A stretch of DNA of 64,000 bases from contig NC_091228.1 of the NCBI RefSeq assembly GCF_040958095.1, positions 15,564,341 through 15,628,340 of the forward strand, written 5' to 3'. This DNA comes from Procambarus clarkii (Eukaryota; Arthropoda; Malacostraca; Decapoda; Cambaridae). Both the position numbers and the translations under genes were made by a program. The notes beneath the pieces were generated by a model. The model ran no database searches. It worked only from the letters and a program-made list of their open reading frames with translations, and was not told the DNA's origin. Positions 12,084 through 22,597 of the stretch are shown here, piece after piece; within the stretch, counting starts at the first letter, position 1; every line of letters starts with the position of its first letter.

Positions 12084-12411
12084 ACTTATAAATTTATCTT
12101 TATTTATCTTAAACTGGTTGGGAGAGGTACAGTTTTTAACATAATTGGGAAGGTCATTCCACATTCGAGGTCCCTTGATTTGTAAAGCATTTCTAGTTTG
12201 ACTAAGTCGTACTCTTGGAATATCAAATAGGTATTTGTTTCTGGTGTGGTGCTCATGGGATCTGTTACAACCTTCTAGGAAGCTTTTAGGGTCAGGATTG
12301 ACATTACAGTGCAGCGTTTTATATATATAAAATACACATGAGAGTATGTGCAGGGACTTAATATCTAACATATTCAGAGATTTGAGTAAGGGGTCCATAT
12401 ATACTGCCCGG
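12084..12411 (-). pseudogene. C-terminal fragment of an L2/CR1-like LINE ORF2
   Basis: Minus-strand reading gives DPLLKSLNMLDIKSLHILSC, TRNKYLFDIPRVRLSQTRNA, then LQIKGPRMWNDLPNYVKNC. The same C-terminal region in the intact LINE at 30541-35779 reads FDIPRVKLNLCKHSMQIKGP, SLWNSLPSELKNC. The fragment is cut at cccggttcc (12411), where a different repeat beginning cccagcaaacac starts. A partial second copy is at 42688-42867. Confidence 0.75.
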
Positions 12412-12415
12412 TTCC

Positions 12416-13390
12416 CAGCAAACACAGAACGTTTGTGGACGTTTTTAAATGGTGCCACAAAGGTAATACTGTAACTTTTGACATAAATACGTATATCTGA
12501 CGTTCTTAAAATCAAAGGATATAACTAAAAACATATATACTTGAGACACAGTTTTTTAAGATTTATGTAAAAATTTAAAAATAATAGTGAATGCTATGGT
12601 ATTATAATGTTTTCATGCTTTATATTTAAGAATAAATAATTTTCAGTCAACATTTAGTTTTTTTTGTTTACTTTCTGTAAAGCTATCCAATTTACGTTCT
12701 TATAACATAAATATAACATTTATATGACGTCAGTATAACGTTATTTACACGACATCATTACGTTATTATGATGTTATATTAACGTATAATTCCTGTGTGA
12801 AAACCAGAATATATATTGAACTTTATGTTTTAAACCTTGTAAAGTTATCATAAAACTTGGAATAAGACGGTAAGCATGCTTTACTTATGAAAATATACAA
12901 ACAAATCAACAAAAATATTTTAACATAAAAAACATGAACATAACATAAATTAACAGCATGCATGGGAGTTAATTGGAACTCTGTAATATTGCATACATGA
13001 ACCTTGAGGTACAAACCCAGTGTATTTACCCATGCAGTTCTTTCCTAAATCTAAATTTTTCCAATTTTTACACTTTGTTTCGAGTTCTGTCTTGTGTTGC
13101 TACTTTTAATACCCCATTAATGTCCCCTTTGTTATGTCCATTCATCCCATTGTGCACCTCTACCATATGTCACTCCTAATTCTTTGCTTTTCTAGAGAAT
13201 GTAATATAAGCTTTGACAATCTTTCTTCATATGACAGGTTAACAGGTAGAACAAAGATTACCATTTATATATGGATAACTATTATAAGTCGGTTTGAATG
13301 AGTGAATTGCTGCTTGAAGATAGGTATATACACGTGTGGTACTATCAGATTGCATCGTGGTGAGCCTAAAACCCTTCAGATCCAAGCAAA
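12416..13390. other. AT-rich block beginning with cccagcaaacac
   Basis: Begins with cccagcaaacac, the same 12-mer that starts both copies of the 3.6 kb unit, but then diverges (agaacgtttgtggacg). It carries repeated 'tataacgt/acgttat' words around 12690-12790 and no coding signal. Confidence 0.35.
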
Positions 13391-14130
13391 GGGTAAAATG
13401 CCAGCAGATACAATTGTGAACACATTGATACCAAAATGAAAGACATATGACGAGAATTGAGGTAACCAAAGTGAAAAGAGTGTTCACATTACATTGCACT
13501 AGAGTGCTCCCGGGTTACTTTCTCTCACTTTCTGTGTTTTGTGCGGATGGTCCGCCGTGCTTTCATCACGTCAGCGGGTAGAGCACGCTGCTGTTTTTGA
13601 CATTTCATGCATATATTCCGGTTGGAAATTCTATTGCGAACACATTGATACCAAAATGAAAGACCTAGGATGACAATTGAGGTGACCAGAATGAAAAGAG
13701 TGTATACATTTTATCGCTCTTGTGCGCTCCCTGGTAACACGCTCTCGCTTTCTCTGTTTGTTGCGGATGGTAAGCCGGGCTTTTGGAGTTTATATGCCTT
13801 TAGTCCTGTAGAGAATTCTATTGCGAACACATTGATGCTAAATTGAAAAACCTAGGATGAGAATTGAGGTAACAAAGTTGAAAAGGGTATGTACTTTTCA
13901 GTATTACCACGCTCTCTAATGTAATGAGAGTTGCCTGAGGGTGGCTCAGCTTTCTTTTTCTGGTACCCTTGGCCTACATTCATCTTGTCGGCGGGTGGAG
14001 CGCGCTGCTGTCTTTGACATTATATGCACATAGTTCTGTTGGGAATTCTATTGCGAACGCATTGATACCAAAATGAAAGACATAGGACGAGAATTAAGGT
14101 GACAAAGTTGAAAAGAGTATACACTTTTCA
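13391..14130 (+). repeat. ~200 bp repeat, four plus-strand units
   Basis: Units centred on 'gaacacattgataccaaaatg' at about 13423, 13638, 13828 and 14056 (spacing 190-228). Each is followed by a gagaattgaggt-like stretch and 'gaaaagagtatacac'. Linking sequence includes 'agcgggtggagcgcgctgct'-type GC-rich segments. Confidence 0.65.
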
Positions 14131-14239
14131 GTATTTCCGCACACTACCAGGGAATGTCCAAAAAAAAATGGAGAGAGTGGAGGGGTAACTTGCCCAAAAC
14201 GCGAAAGTGTTTGGGGAGATTAACTTTCGTTCAATACTA

Positions 14240-14640
14240 TTATGCAAGAGGAGCGACACATCTATGGTTCATCCAATAAAATCAGCAGACTTCTAGATGT
14301 TACTACTGCTCGGCTTAGACTCGGTTACAAGTATTTCTGGGAATTCTCATTATCTGCCGATGTAGACCTGACCAAATGTTAACTGTCAACAAAATTATTT
14401 GCACACCCTCCGTCACTATGTGATAGTGAATTCAGAGACAATTCTATAACCAATGTACGAACGATGTGTCAATATTTCATTCAAAATGATCTGGTACCAG
14501 AAATTTTAGCCAAATATCCCCAGTTTGCTAACTGTAAGTAGTAACAAAGTGATTGTAACCTATCCACCGCTGCCCACTGGATGGGGGGCGGTGTGCAGGA
14601 CAAACATATCAATTGTGACACTTGCTCTCCACATATGTCA
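14240..14640 (+). pseudogene. C-terminal end of a LINE pol (plus copy)
   Basis: Reads RHIYGSSNKISRLLDVTTAR, LRLGYKYFWEFSLSADVDLT, then a zinc region truncated by a stop (TKC*LSTKLF) and ILAKYPQFANC. It mirrors the minus copy at 10335-10815 and continues into the common tail at 14640-14860. Confidence 0.6.
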
Positions 14641-14860
14641 GTTGCTTAATTTAGAAACTGTACTTGTGATCGATCTCGAACCCATTGTTGATGTGACGAC
14701 TTATACTGAATTTTGTAACTAGCTCATCAAGATTGTAACTTGCTTAGCTAAATGAATTGTGGGGTTCAGTTCCTGAGCCCATTATGTGTCTCTGCAACCC
14801 TTTCCACTACCGCCCACAAGATGGGTATGGGGTGCATAATAAATGAACTAAACTAACTTT
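14641..14860 (+). repeat. LINE 3' tail family (plus copy)
   Basis: Contains 'gaattgtggggttcagttcc', 'ccgcccacaagatgggtatg' and ends gggtgcataataaatgaac, i.e. an A-rich 3' end as expected for a LINE or SINE. Confidence 0.6.
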
Positions 14861-14861
14861 A

Positions 14862-15092
14862 GGGCATCCTGAAAGAAAGCTTGGAGGGCTTGAAAAATTG
14901 CAGAACGAAGCCGTGAGGATAATCCTTGGGTGCCCTCGTACCACAAAGATACTTAATATGAGAAAGGAACTTAATATTCCGAGCGTTGTTTATCGTGTTA
15001 CTGAAAATAACTGTCAAATTGGTATAAAAATGCTAAGGCTAGCTCATCCTAACCCTTGCACAGAAGCCCTCCAGAATTTCTTTATTGAATGT
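14862..15092 (+). pseudogene. Jockey-like LINE RT C-terminal fragment
   Basis: Reads ERKLGGLEKLQNEAVRIILG, CPRTTKILNMRKELNIPSVV, YRVTENNCQIGIKMLRLAHP, then NPCTEALQNFF. This is the conserved thumb/connection region of jockey-type RTs. A related fragment with more N-terminal sequence lies downstream at 16440-16910, with an L2-like piece between them. Confidence 0.7.
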
Positions 15093-15099
15093 TGAAAAC

Positions 15100-16425
15100 A
15101 ACCCTCAAGTTGACTATTTCCGTAACAGCATGCACTCCTGTATGCTAATCCCCACAATCACCAAGCCCACCCGAGTCACTCAAACATCTGCCACTACCCT
15201 GGATCACCTTTGGACTAATATAACAGCTCCCCTTACATCTGGGGTAATTTATGACAGAACAACTGACCACTATCCTACTTTCCTCATAGCAAACATTGAC
15301 ACATCACCACCAGAAACCAAAAAACTTTCATTCAGGCTACATAGTGAATCAGCTTTAGGCAATTTCTCTAATGCACTTCACAATATTAACTGGGAATCTG
15401 AATTTAATAATTCACAGGATATAAACTCATCAACTAACCTCTTTCTCTCCAAAACTCTAAGCCTCTACAACACTCACTGTCCCCTCCTTACCAAACAAGT
15501 AACTGATAAAAGAAAAAATAACCCGTGGCTCACAAGTGGCATAATTAAATCAATCAACAAAAAACATGAATACGAAAAGAAATTTAGGAGTGGCCTAATT
15601 CCAATGGAAGTAGTTAAAAGGTACTCATCAGTGCTTACCAGTATCATAAGAAAAGCAAAACTTTCATACTATGAGACTAGATTCAAAGAAGCAAAAGGCA
15701 ACATGAAAAGCACATGGAATACCATCTCTAACATCCTGGGAACTAAACAACACTCCCACAACCAGATAACACTCTCTAAGGATGGCCTTACACTGTCATC
15801 TGACTTAGAAATGGCGAATGAATTTAATAGCTTCTTTTCATCGATTGGTGCTAACCTTGCAAGTAAAATCCCACAGACTCAGACACATATCAACACATAT
15901 CTCTCAGGCAGCTATCCAAACTCTCTTCTCCTCTCACCAGTCAGCCCGTCAGATGTTGTGTCCATCATACACTCACTAAAAACCAAAGCTGGGAACATCA
16001 GTGAAATCCCATCCATTGTATACAAGAGCGCCTCCCATGCCCTTGCGCCACCTATAGCTCTGCTGTTCAACAAATCCCTTGAGTGTCATACCTTCCCTGA
16101 TATCCTTAAAAACGCACGAGTAACGCCAGTTCATAAAGGAGGTAATCCGTCAGACATAAACAACTACAGACCAATATCGAACCTACCAATACTATCAAAA
16201 ATATTTGAAAAAATTATCTACAAACAGCTCTACTCCTATCTCGTAAAATTCGACATTCTTAGCCCCTGTCAGTTTGGCTTTCGCTCTCAAAAGAGTACCA
16301 ACGATGCAATTATTAGTCTCCTTGATATAATTTACTCTGCCCTTGACAAAAATGAGTTTCCAATTGGACTCTTCATTGACCTGAGAAAGGCCTTTGATAC
16401 TGTTAATCACGATTACCTCTTGCTA
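15100..16425 (+). pseudogene. L2/CR1-like LINE ORF2 middle fragment
   Basis: Open for about 440 codons and clearly homologous to the intact ORF2 at 32325-35267, from QVDYFRNSMHSCMLIPTITK (endonuclease C-terminal part, with RTTDHYPTFL) through NNYRPISNLPILSKIFEKII, CQFGFRSQKSTND and FIDLRKAFDTVNH. It breaks off after HDYLLL, before the GVPQGS and FADD motifs. Truncated at both ends; not functional. Confidence 0.85.
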
Positions 16426-16439
16426 CTTGTTATGCTAAC

Positions 16440-16910
16440 ATGCAGAACACTCTTAACTCTGTATTAGTCTTATATGTCAGGACTTAGGTTTAGTCATATC
16501 TCAGCAGAGGAAACAAAGATACTAAACGGGTGTCCACCCAGGCAGGGAGGAGCTGTTCGCAAGATGCAACTGTATGATGGCTCCCAGCTTGACTATGTTA
16601 ACAGATTCAAATACCTTGGTCTTGTATTGTCCTGTTGTATTCAGACTCTGTCGTCAGTATAATGAGAGGCTCCATAAGCCCTCTTGGAGATGTTGCAGGT
16701 TATCACTCAGGCTATGGTGCCAATGTCACAATTGTCAAAATGATGTACCTTGCATACATCAGATCTTTAGTGGATTATGTTGCATCTCTGCTTGCCTTGA
16801 TGACTGAAAGAAAGCTTAAAGGGCTTGAAAACTTGCAGAACGAAGCCTTGAAGATAATCCTTGGATGTCCCTAGTACCACAAAGATACTTAACATGAGGA
16901 AGGAACTTAA
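16440..16910 (+). pseudogene. Jockey-like LINE RT fragment, second piece
   Basis: Reads ISAEETKILNGCPPRQGGAV, LDYVNRFKYLGLVLSC, then after a frameshift KMMYLAYIRSLVDYVASLLA and RKLKGLENLQNEALKIILGC. Same family as 14862-15092. Confidence 0.7.
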
Positions 16911-16914
16911 TATT

Positions 16915-17395
16915 AACTTAATAATAGAATATGAGTGCATATTCTACTGCATTACTATTTGTAATGATCCTCATATTGTGCTTCAGTAATCCAATGTATA
17001 ACCCTGAGATGTTTTCCTAATTGTACTTAGGATTCCTTGTTCATTATTGTGTATTGTTCTGATCTGCTTTTGTGTCGAAAATTCTTGCATCGTACCTGTA
17101 AACAATTTTTTGACAATTTTACTGTAATTATCCTACTTAAAATCATCTGTACTTGTAAAGTAAAGCTGTAATGTACCTGTTAGACACTTTTTATCAATTT
17201 TACATTTAATTATTTCTCTAAAACTTTGTTTAAGAATTTGCTCAAAGATTAGTTTAAGGACTTGCCCGAAACGCTATATGCAAGCTAGTGGTTTTACAAG
17301 ATTATAATTCTAACTTAAGCTCTATGTTGTCTCTTAACCCCCAATGTACGTTCTTGTATATATATAAATAAATAAAATAAATGAATAACGAGGGA
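16915..17395 (+). repeat. L2-like LINE 3' UTR and tail
   Basis: Contains 'gacttgcccgaaacgctata', 'gctagtggttttacaag', then 'gtacgttcttgtatatatat' and an (AAATAA)-like end (17360-17390). The intact LINE has the equivalent 'gacctgcccgaaacgctgcg' and 'gctagtggctttacaag' tail at 35662-35779. Confidence 0.7.
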
Positions 17396-17399
17396 TCGA

Positions 17400-17520
17400 G
17401 GCATTAATGCGCAGTACGTGCTTCCTCATCTGTGACGTCACAGCGCCATCTGACGACAGCATAAACACAGGCGGCCATTTTATGTTCCACCAAGATTAAA
17501 AAAAAAAATAATTTTGCCCC
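17400..17520. promoter_or_regulatory. CpG-containing, promoter-like patch
   Basis: Contains a perfect CRE palindrome tgacgtca (about 17442-17449), 'cagcgccatctgacg' and 'gcggccattttatg' (YY1-like). It lies in AT-rich surroundings. Only a candidate; no transcript follows that I can define. Confidence 0.25.
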
Positions 17521-17724
17521 GAGGGGCGAGTTTATTGGGCAGCGCCCAATGTGTTCGCAATAGAATGTTCTACAAGAACATGTATAAAATAAGTGACACA
17601 GAGATTATTGATGTGTGTATTTGTGTGGGTGATTATAAATATGTATGTGTATGTATATATGTATACGTATATATATATATGTACATGTATGTATGAGAGT
17701 GTGTATATGTATATATAACATTAA

Positions 17725-17870
17725 TAATTTTGTAACTAGCGTCAAAAATTGTTATTTGCTTAGCTAAACAAACTAGAGAGTTCAGTTCCTGAACCCATTA
17801 TGTGCCTCTGTAATCCTTTACACCACCGCCCACGGGATGGGTATGGGGTGCATAATAAAGAAAGAAATTG
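17725..17870 (+). repeat. LINE 3' tail family (copy)
   Basis: Carries 'tcagttcctgaacccattat', 'ccgcccacgggatgggtatg' and 'gggtgcataataaagaaag', matching the tail at 14641-14860. Confidence 0.55.
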
Positions 17871-18109
17871 AAATAATAAGGGTATGAAATGTATCAACAT
17901 AAAACATTAATGTTAGTGGCCATCAGGTAAAATCAGGTTATTATTTGTAAAGAATTTAAATGAGTTAAACTAAATACGAACTTAATATGTTTTGCTAACG
18001 CAAAAATATATTCCCGAGGTATTGTAATTGCAAATAAATATTTAATACAATTATTTGTATCATTTTTTTATTTTAGATTTCCGTATTGCTTGATAATATA
18101 TAATAGCGT

Positions 18110-18245
18110 TTAGATAATGCCAGCGCTGGACATTCTTTAGGCTCGTTGCATGTTGTGGTAGTCGCCGCCATTTTAAAACCGTGTCGAGAGGGACGGCTGC
18201 TGGCTTATCCACAAAATCCTGCTGCATCTTCAATAGTTAAGGTAA
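18110..18245 (+). promoter_or_regulatory. Candidate 5' end of CACTA-like copy 1
   Basis: A GC-richer patch with 'gtcgccgccattttaaaacc', close to 'ctccgccattttaaagcacg' at 43309-43328 upstream of the second copy. The cgccatttt core matches a YY1-type site, often found at transcription starts. 'gttaag|gtaact' at about 18240 could be a splice donor of a 5' UTR exon. Inferred only from position and shared motif. Confidence 0.3.
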
Positions 18246-18289
18246 CTGTTTTCTTTTATTTGCTCTTAGACATGTGTAGTATATATATA

Positions 18290-19013
18290 AGCTTCTGGTG
18301 GTAGGCTGGATGGTGTGTTGATGGTGGTGTTGTTTTGACGGCCCTAGCTGGAGGTGTGTTGATGGCCCTGGCTGGAGGTGTGTTGATGGTGGTGTTGTGT
18401 TGATGGCCCTAGCTGGAGGTGTGTTGATGGCCCTGGAGGTGTGTTGGTGGCCCTAGCTGGAGGTGTGTTGATGGCCCTGGAGGTGTGTTGGTGGCCCTAG
18501 CTGGAGGTGTGTTGATGGCCCTGGAGGTGTGTTGGTGGCCCTGGAGGTGTGTTGGTGGCCCTGGAGGTGTGTTGATGGCCCTGGCTGGAGGTGTGTTGAT
18601 GGTGGTGTTGTGTTGATGGCCCTAGCTGGAGGTGTGTTGATGGCCCTGGAGGTGTGTTGGTGGCCCTAGCTGGAGGTGTGTTGATGGCCCTGGAGGTGTG
18701 TTGGTGGCCCTAGCTGGAGGTGTGTTGATGGTGGTGTTGTGTTGATGGCCCTAGCTGGAGGTGTGTTGATGGCCCTGGAGGTGTGTTGGTGGCCTTGGAG
18801 GTGTGTTGGTGGCCCTGGAGGTGTGTTGGTGGCCCTGGCTGGAGGTGTGTTGATGGCCCTGGAGGCGTGTTGATGGCCCTGGAGGTGTGTTGGTGGCCCT
18901 AGCTGGAGGTGTGTTGATGGCCCTGGAGGTGTGTTGATGGCCCTGGAGGTGTGTTGGTGGCCCTGGAGGTGTGTTGGTGGCCCTGGAGGTGTGTTGATGG
19001 CCCTGGACAATTA
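18290..19013. repeat. Minisatellite, ~20/26 bp units
   Basis: Array of 'ggccctggaggtgtgttggt' (20 bases) alternating with longer forms containing 'ggccctagctggaggtgtgt'. The minus strand is open over more than 100 codons (repeats of GHQHTSRAINTPPGP) simply because the unit lacks stops in that frame. Confidence 0.9.
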
Positions 19014-19079
19014 TTGTGCATGTGTAGTATGTATATTTATGTAGTATATTTGGCATATTTAATGGCATTTAGTTAATGC

Positions 19080-19260
19080 CACTTAGTGGCATGTCTCTGC
19101 ACCGTTTCCAGTTTGTTGATATGCTTTCTAAGATATGGGCACCATACAACTGCTGCATACTCCAACTTTGGTCTAACAAAAATTGTGAACAATTTCAAAA
19201 TTTCTGTTGAAGAAATCCTGTTTCCTAGTTCTGCATCTGTTTTGGTATAACACCTCCTAT
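19080..19260 (-). pseudogene. LINE RT C-terminal fragment (jockey/CR1-like)
   Basis: Minus-strand text matches the KLEYAAVVWCP...KKHINKLEKVQRHATK region found intact-frame at 30091-30522. Confidence 0.6.
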
Positions 19261-19262
19261 TT

Positions 19263-19360
19263 TACTAGGCCTGCAATTATGAATGGCTTTATAACCAGCT
19301 AAGTTGTAGAGTTGGGTATAGTCTTTACTTAGCCAAGTTTCTGTTAAAATGAGGGTCCGT
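19263..19360 (-). pseudogene. L2-like LINE endonuclease scrap
   Basis: Minus strand reads approximately ETWLSKDYTQLYNLAGYKAI, the E-containing endonuclease motif of the intact L2-like ORF2. Confidence 0.55.
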
Positions 19361-19403
19361 TTAATTACCACAAGCTACCACAAGCTACACAAGCTTCACA
19401 AAG

Positions 19404-19656
19404 CTTCCTGGCAATACGTTAGTAATGAATAAATATAATATGTTAGATTAGGTTGACCTAACTTAACCTAACCGACGCTTGGATCGTCGACTTGATTTGG
19501 CGTCACCAGCTCTTTATTTTCGTCTAATTTCTTTATAAAAAGATACTTTTTCAGATTAAAATTATGTTTTTTCGTGTTGTACATTCAACACCAACATTAT
19601 AATGAGTAAATATATCATATTTATTCATTACTAACGTATTGCCAGGAAGCTGAGTG
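19404..19656. repeat. ~250 bp element with ~38 bp inverted ends
   Basis: 'agcttcctggcaatacgtta' and following 'gtaatgaataaatataatat' at 19404-19443 is inverted at about 19612-19656. The interior includes 'ttaggttgacctaacttaac'. It abuts the endonuclease fragment on its right; MITE-like. Confidence 0.5.
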
Positions 19657-20050
19657 GTTAGGTCTCGATAAATTTCCTGGTATAATATTATTGTTTGCTA
19701 TTCTCCATCTTAGACTAGGCAAGTTGAAGTCACCTAGGAAGATAATATGAGGTATCGAGTTCTCCATTTTGTTTATCTGTTCTGTGAATTCCTCGGCCGT
19801 TGCATCTGGCGGTTTGTATATTAGAATAATCACTAAATTTATTTTCTCTATTTTTAATCCCAATACCTCTACCACCTCATTTGTAATGTTAAGGAGCTCC
19901 GAGCATACAAGGTCTTCCATAGTATACAGACCCACTCCTCCATGTGACCTAATTTTACTATCACAGTTGTGTACTTTTCGAGACTACATTTCAAATATTC
20001 CCTAACATACATGGCTTCTCCCCCTCTTTGTGTAAAATAGTTTAAATCCA
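19657..20050 (-). pseudogene. Jockey/CR1-like LINE endonuclease fragment
   Basis: Minus strand reads FTQRGGEAMYVREYLKCSLE, then GLYTMEDLVCSELLNITNEV, LVIILIYKPPDATAEEFTEQ and IPHIIFLGDFNLPSLRWR. These are the GDFN and YKPP motifs of LINE apurinic endonucleases. Broken by frameshifts. Confidence 0.7.
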
Positions 20051-20640
20051 TTTATGGGACATTCAGCAAATAGTTCTCTATTTATTACATTCATCAATGT
20101 TTCGGTACGTGCAATAGTATGTATTGTTTCATTGCAGATAACAGCATTTAAATTTTTTTTGTTTCTTAGACTTAGACTCGTACTACCAAGTTGCTGTTGG
20201 CAATTGGATAATTTTTTTATGAAGTCATTTGTTATTTTTTCCCCTACTTTAGTAATTTATGCTTTTGATCTCAATTAGTTTTATATCCTAGCTTTTTAAT
20301 TTTTTCCCCTTATATATTGCCATCTTATCTGTCTGCTTTGTCCATTTACTCTCCAGCCCTTCACAAGCCACTGCTGCACCCCTCCATGCCCATACTTGCT
20401 GTGCTTATTCTTACAGGACTGCACTGCATTATGTGGTGCTCACTGCCTGGACACCTTGGCAATGTAGAGACAGATATTCTGCAATACCGTGATATTAGCA
20501 GTAGAGTGATAAGCTGACACACGGGAGGTACAATGGAAAGAAGTTGAGTATCAACTCTTGTAATTTATATTGCTTCCAGTGAGTTTTTAGTTTTCTTATA
20601 ATCACTATGTTATCTATCCTCTACAACCTAGTTATCTGCT
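20051..20640. other. Unassigned intergenic sequence
   Basis: T-rich left half is probably upstream endonuclease sequence of the preceding LINE, too degraded to align by eye. 20300-20570 is ordinary sequence with one 66-codon open frame and no motif. Confidence 0.35.
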
Positions 20641-21070
20641 TGATACATGCATTATAGGGTTCTGGTAGTTGTTCTACTCACCAAGCCCTTCCAAGGCCAG
20701 GCTTGACATGTGAGAGCTTGATCCAACAGGCTGTTGCTTGGACAGGCCCCTCAGGCCCACATATCCACCACAGCCTTGTTTGTCCAGCACTTCTTGAAGA
20801 TGTTCAGGTTTTCTCTTGAAGGTGTCGACGGTTGTTCCAGCAATACTGTATTTCTTTTATTGCTGAAAACATGTTTTCAGCCATAAAAAAAATAATCCTG
20901 AATCCAGAAAAAAATCCCTTTTGTATCATCTGGAAATTTTCAAATATTGCTGATCAAACCTGAGTCTAAATTATTTGTATATATTATGAATTACAGAGGT
21001 CCCAGGACAGAGTTTTGAGGAACTTCACTTACATTTTCCCACTCTGATTTAACCCCATTTATACAAACTC
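20640..21070 (-). pseudogene. Degraded LINE tail and RT fragment
   Basis: 20680-20850 is a repeat-like segment ('agagcttgatccaacaggct'). 20930-21060 on the minus strand reads EWENVSEVPQNSVLGPL then IIYTNNLDSGLIS, a decayed VPQGSVLGPLLFIIYINDL motif of reverse transcriptase. Confidence 0.55.
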
Positions 21071-21170
21071 ATTCTTATCTTTTAGCTAATCATTTATTGT
21101 ACACACCATACTCAGCCTGGGTAGGGTAGTTTATTGTGCATCCTAGTATTGTGTATGTGTAGTATATTTG

Positions 21171-21333
21171 GTATGTTGACCAGACCACACACTAGAAATT
21201 GAAGGGACGACGACGTTTCGGTCCGTCCTGGACCATTCTCAAGTCGATTCTCACAATCGACTTGAGAATGGTCCAGGATGGACCGAAACGTCGTCGTCCC
21301 TTCAATTTCTAGTGTGTGGTCTGGTCAACATAC
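21171..21333. repeat. 163 bp near-perfect palindrome
   Basis: Arms of 79 bases (21171-21249 and 21255-21333) with about one mismatch and a 5 base spacer. Each arm contains 'cttgagaatggtccag', then a gatggacc complement and gaaacgtcgtcgtc. That part resembles the hammerhead-like region of the PLEs in this window. Confidence 0.85.
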
Positions 21334-21488
21334 TTCAGCCATATCTCCTCTTTTCCTTCTGTCCTTTAGTTTTGGAATATTTAATGCCTCTAATGTCTCC
21401 TCATAAATCCTGCCCTTCAGTTTTGGTATGAATATTTGTGTGCCTTCATCGTATATTTTGCAAAATATGGAATACATCTCATTTACTT

Positions 21489-21572
21489 TACTTTAAGAAT
21501 ATGGTTCGATCAATTAAAAGCCCTCTTGTTCAAATTGCAAAGAGACTGAAAGAGATGCAGCATGCTCAATGG
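21489..21572 (+). pseudogene. CACTA-like transposase scrap (copy 1)
   Basis: Reads YFKNMVRSIKSPLVQIAKRL then KEMQHAQW. The intact transposase at 45927-47900 has HQLKKMVRSSKNPIVQITKR then IKEAENTM at its C-terminal conserved region, just after the putative catalytic Glu. Only about 28 codons remain. It lies on the same strand as, and upstream of, the broken DUF4806 exons at 27288-37406. Confidence 0.7.
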
Positions 21573-21682
21573 ATTATATATTAGTGATTATTATTAGGAT
21601 TATATATTAGTGAATCATATTAGTGATTCAATTATTATGGTCATAAAACAATAAACAAATAGTTTTGCTGTTATTACACTCT

Positions 21683-22030
21683 ATTCACAGGTTATATATA
21701 AGTACAGTATCTGCATGTTTTGTTCACCATTACAAACCACTAAGTTGGTTTGATTTTTGTTGAGATTGTTATTTATGATAAGATTCCTTACGTTATCTGA
21801 GAATGAAGCTATGTTGGTATTGGGAAATCTATAGATGGCACTTATAGTCAAGGAGGATTTAAGGGATTTACTGGAGAACTTGGCAAAGGTATATTCACAA
21901 TAGTCGTCTCTATTACTAATGACACTATTGCAGATGAAGGTATCTTTGTAAGATATTGCTATGCCACCTCCTTTTTTTGTTAGGCCTGCAGTTGTGAATG
22001 GCTTTATTATCAGCCAAGTTGTAGCATACA
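21683..22030 (-). pseudogene. L2-like LINE endonuclease fragment
   Basis: Minus strand reads [40 protein letters not shown] and [20 protein letters not shown], homologous to the corresponding part of the intact ORF2 near 32620-32870. Confidence 0.8.
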
Positions 22031-22053
22031 ACATAGCATATATATGTATATGG

Positions 22054-22179
<126 letters not shown>

Positions 22180-22340
22180 TATATTTTGGTAGCAGTCTTT
22201 CCTGTAGACATATTTTATTAAATATGACCGAAAAAGTAAGATTAATAATTCTAACACGAATTTTCTCAATCTTTCGTACATTATGCTTCACTGTTGGAGG
22301 TAAATCAAAAATCACTTCTCCAAAATTCATTTTTATTTCT

Positions 22341-22393
22341 AGTCTGACGCGACACGGGCGCGTTTCGTAAAACTTATTACATTTTCAAAGACT
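22341..22393 (-). ncRNA. Hammerhead-ribozyme-like motif, PLE copy 1
   Basis: Same 53 nt as at 26978-27030, on the minus strand; the fold is described there. Confidence 0.5.
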
Positions 22394-22597
22394 TCACAAA
22401 TACACAACTGATTAGAACTTGCATTTCCCTGATTTTATATCTACTTTTGAGTGAGGTGGGAAGGGTGATGTGGCATTACATTTGAGTGAGGTGGGAAGGA
22501 TGATGTGGCATTAGAGGATATTAATAGGGTATTAAAAGTATCAACACAAGACAGAACACGAAACAATGGATATTGAATAGAAGTGTTTGTAGAAAGC

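Noticed and set aside
18290..19013. Repeat protein on the minus strand (INTPPGPPTHLQGHQH)
   Set aside because: A low-complexity minisatellite lacking conserved start or splice context; openness is a consequence of the repeat unit.
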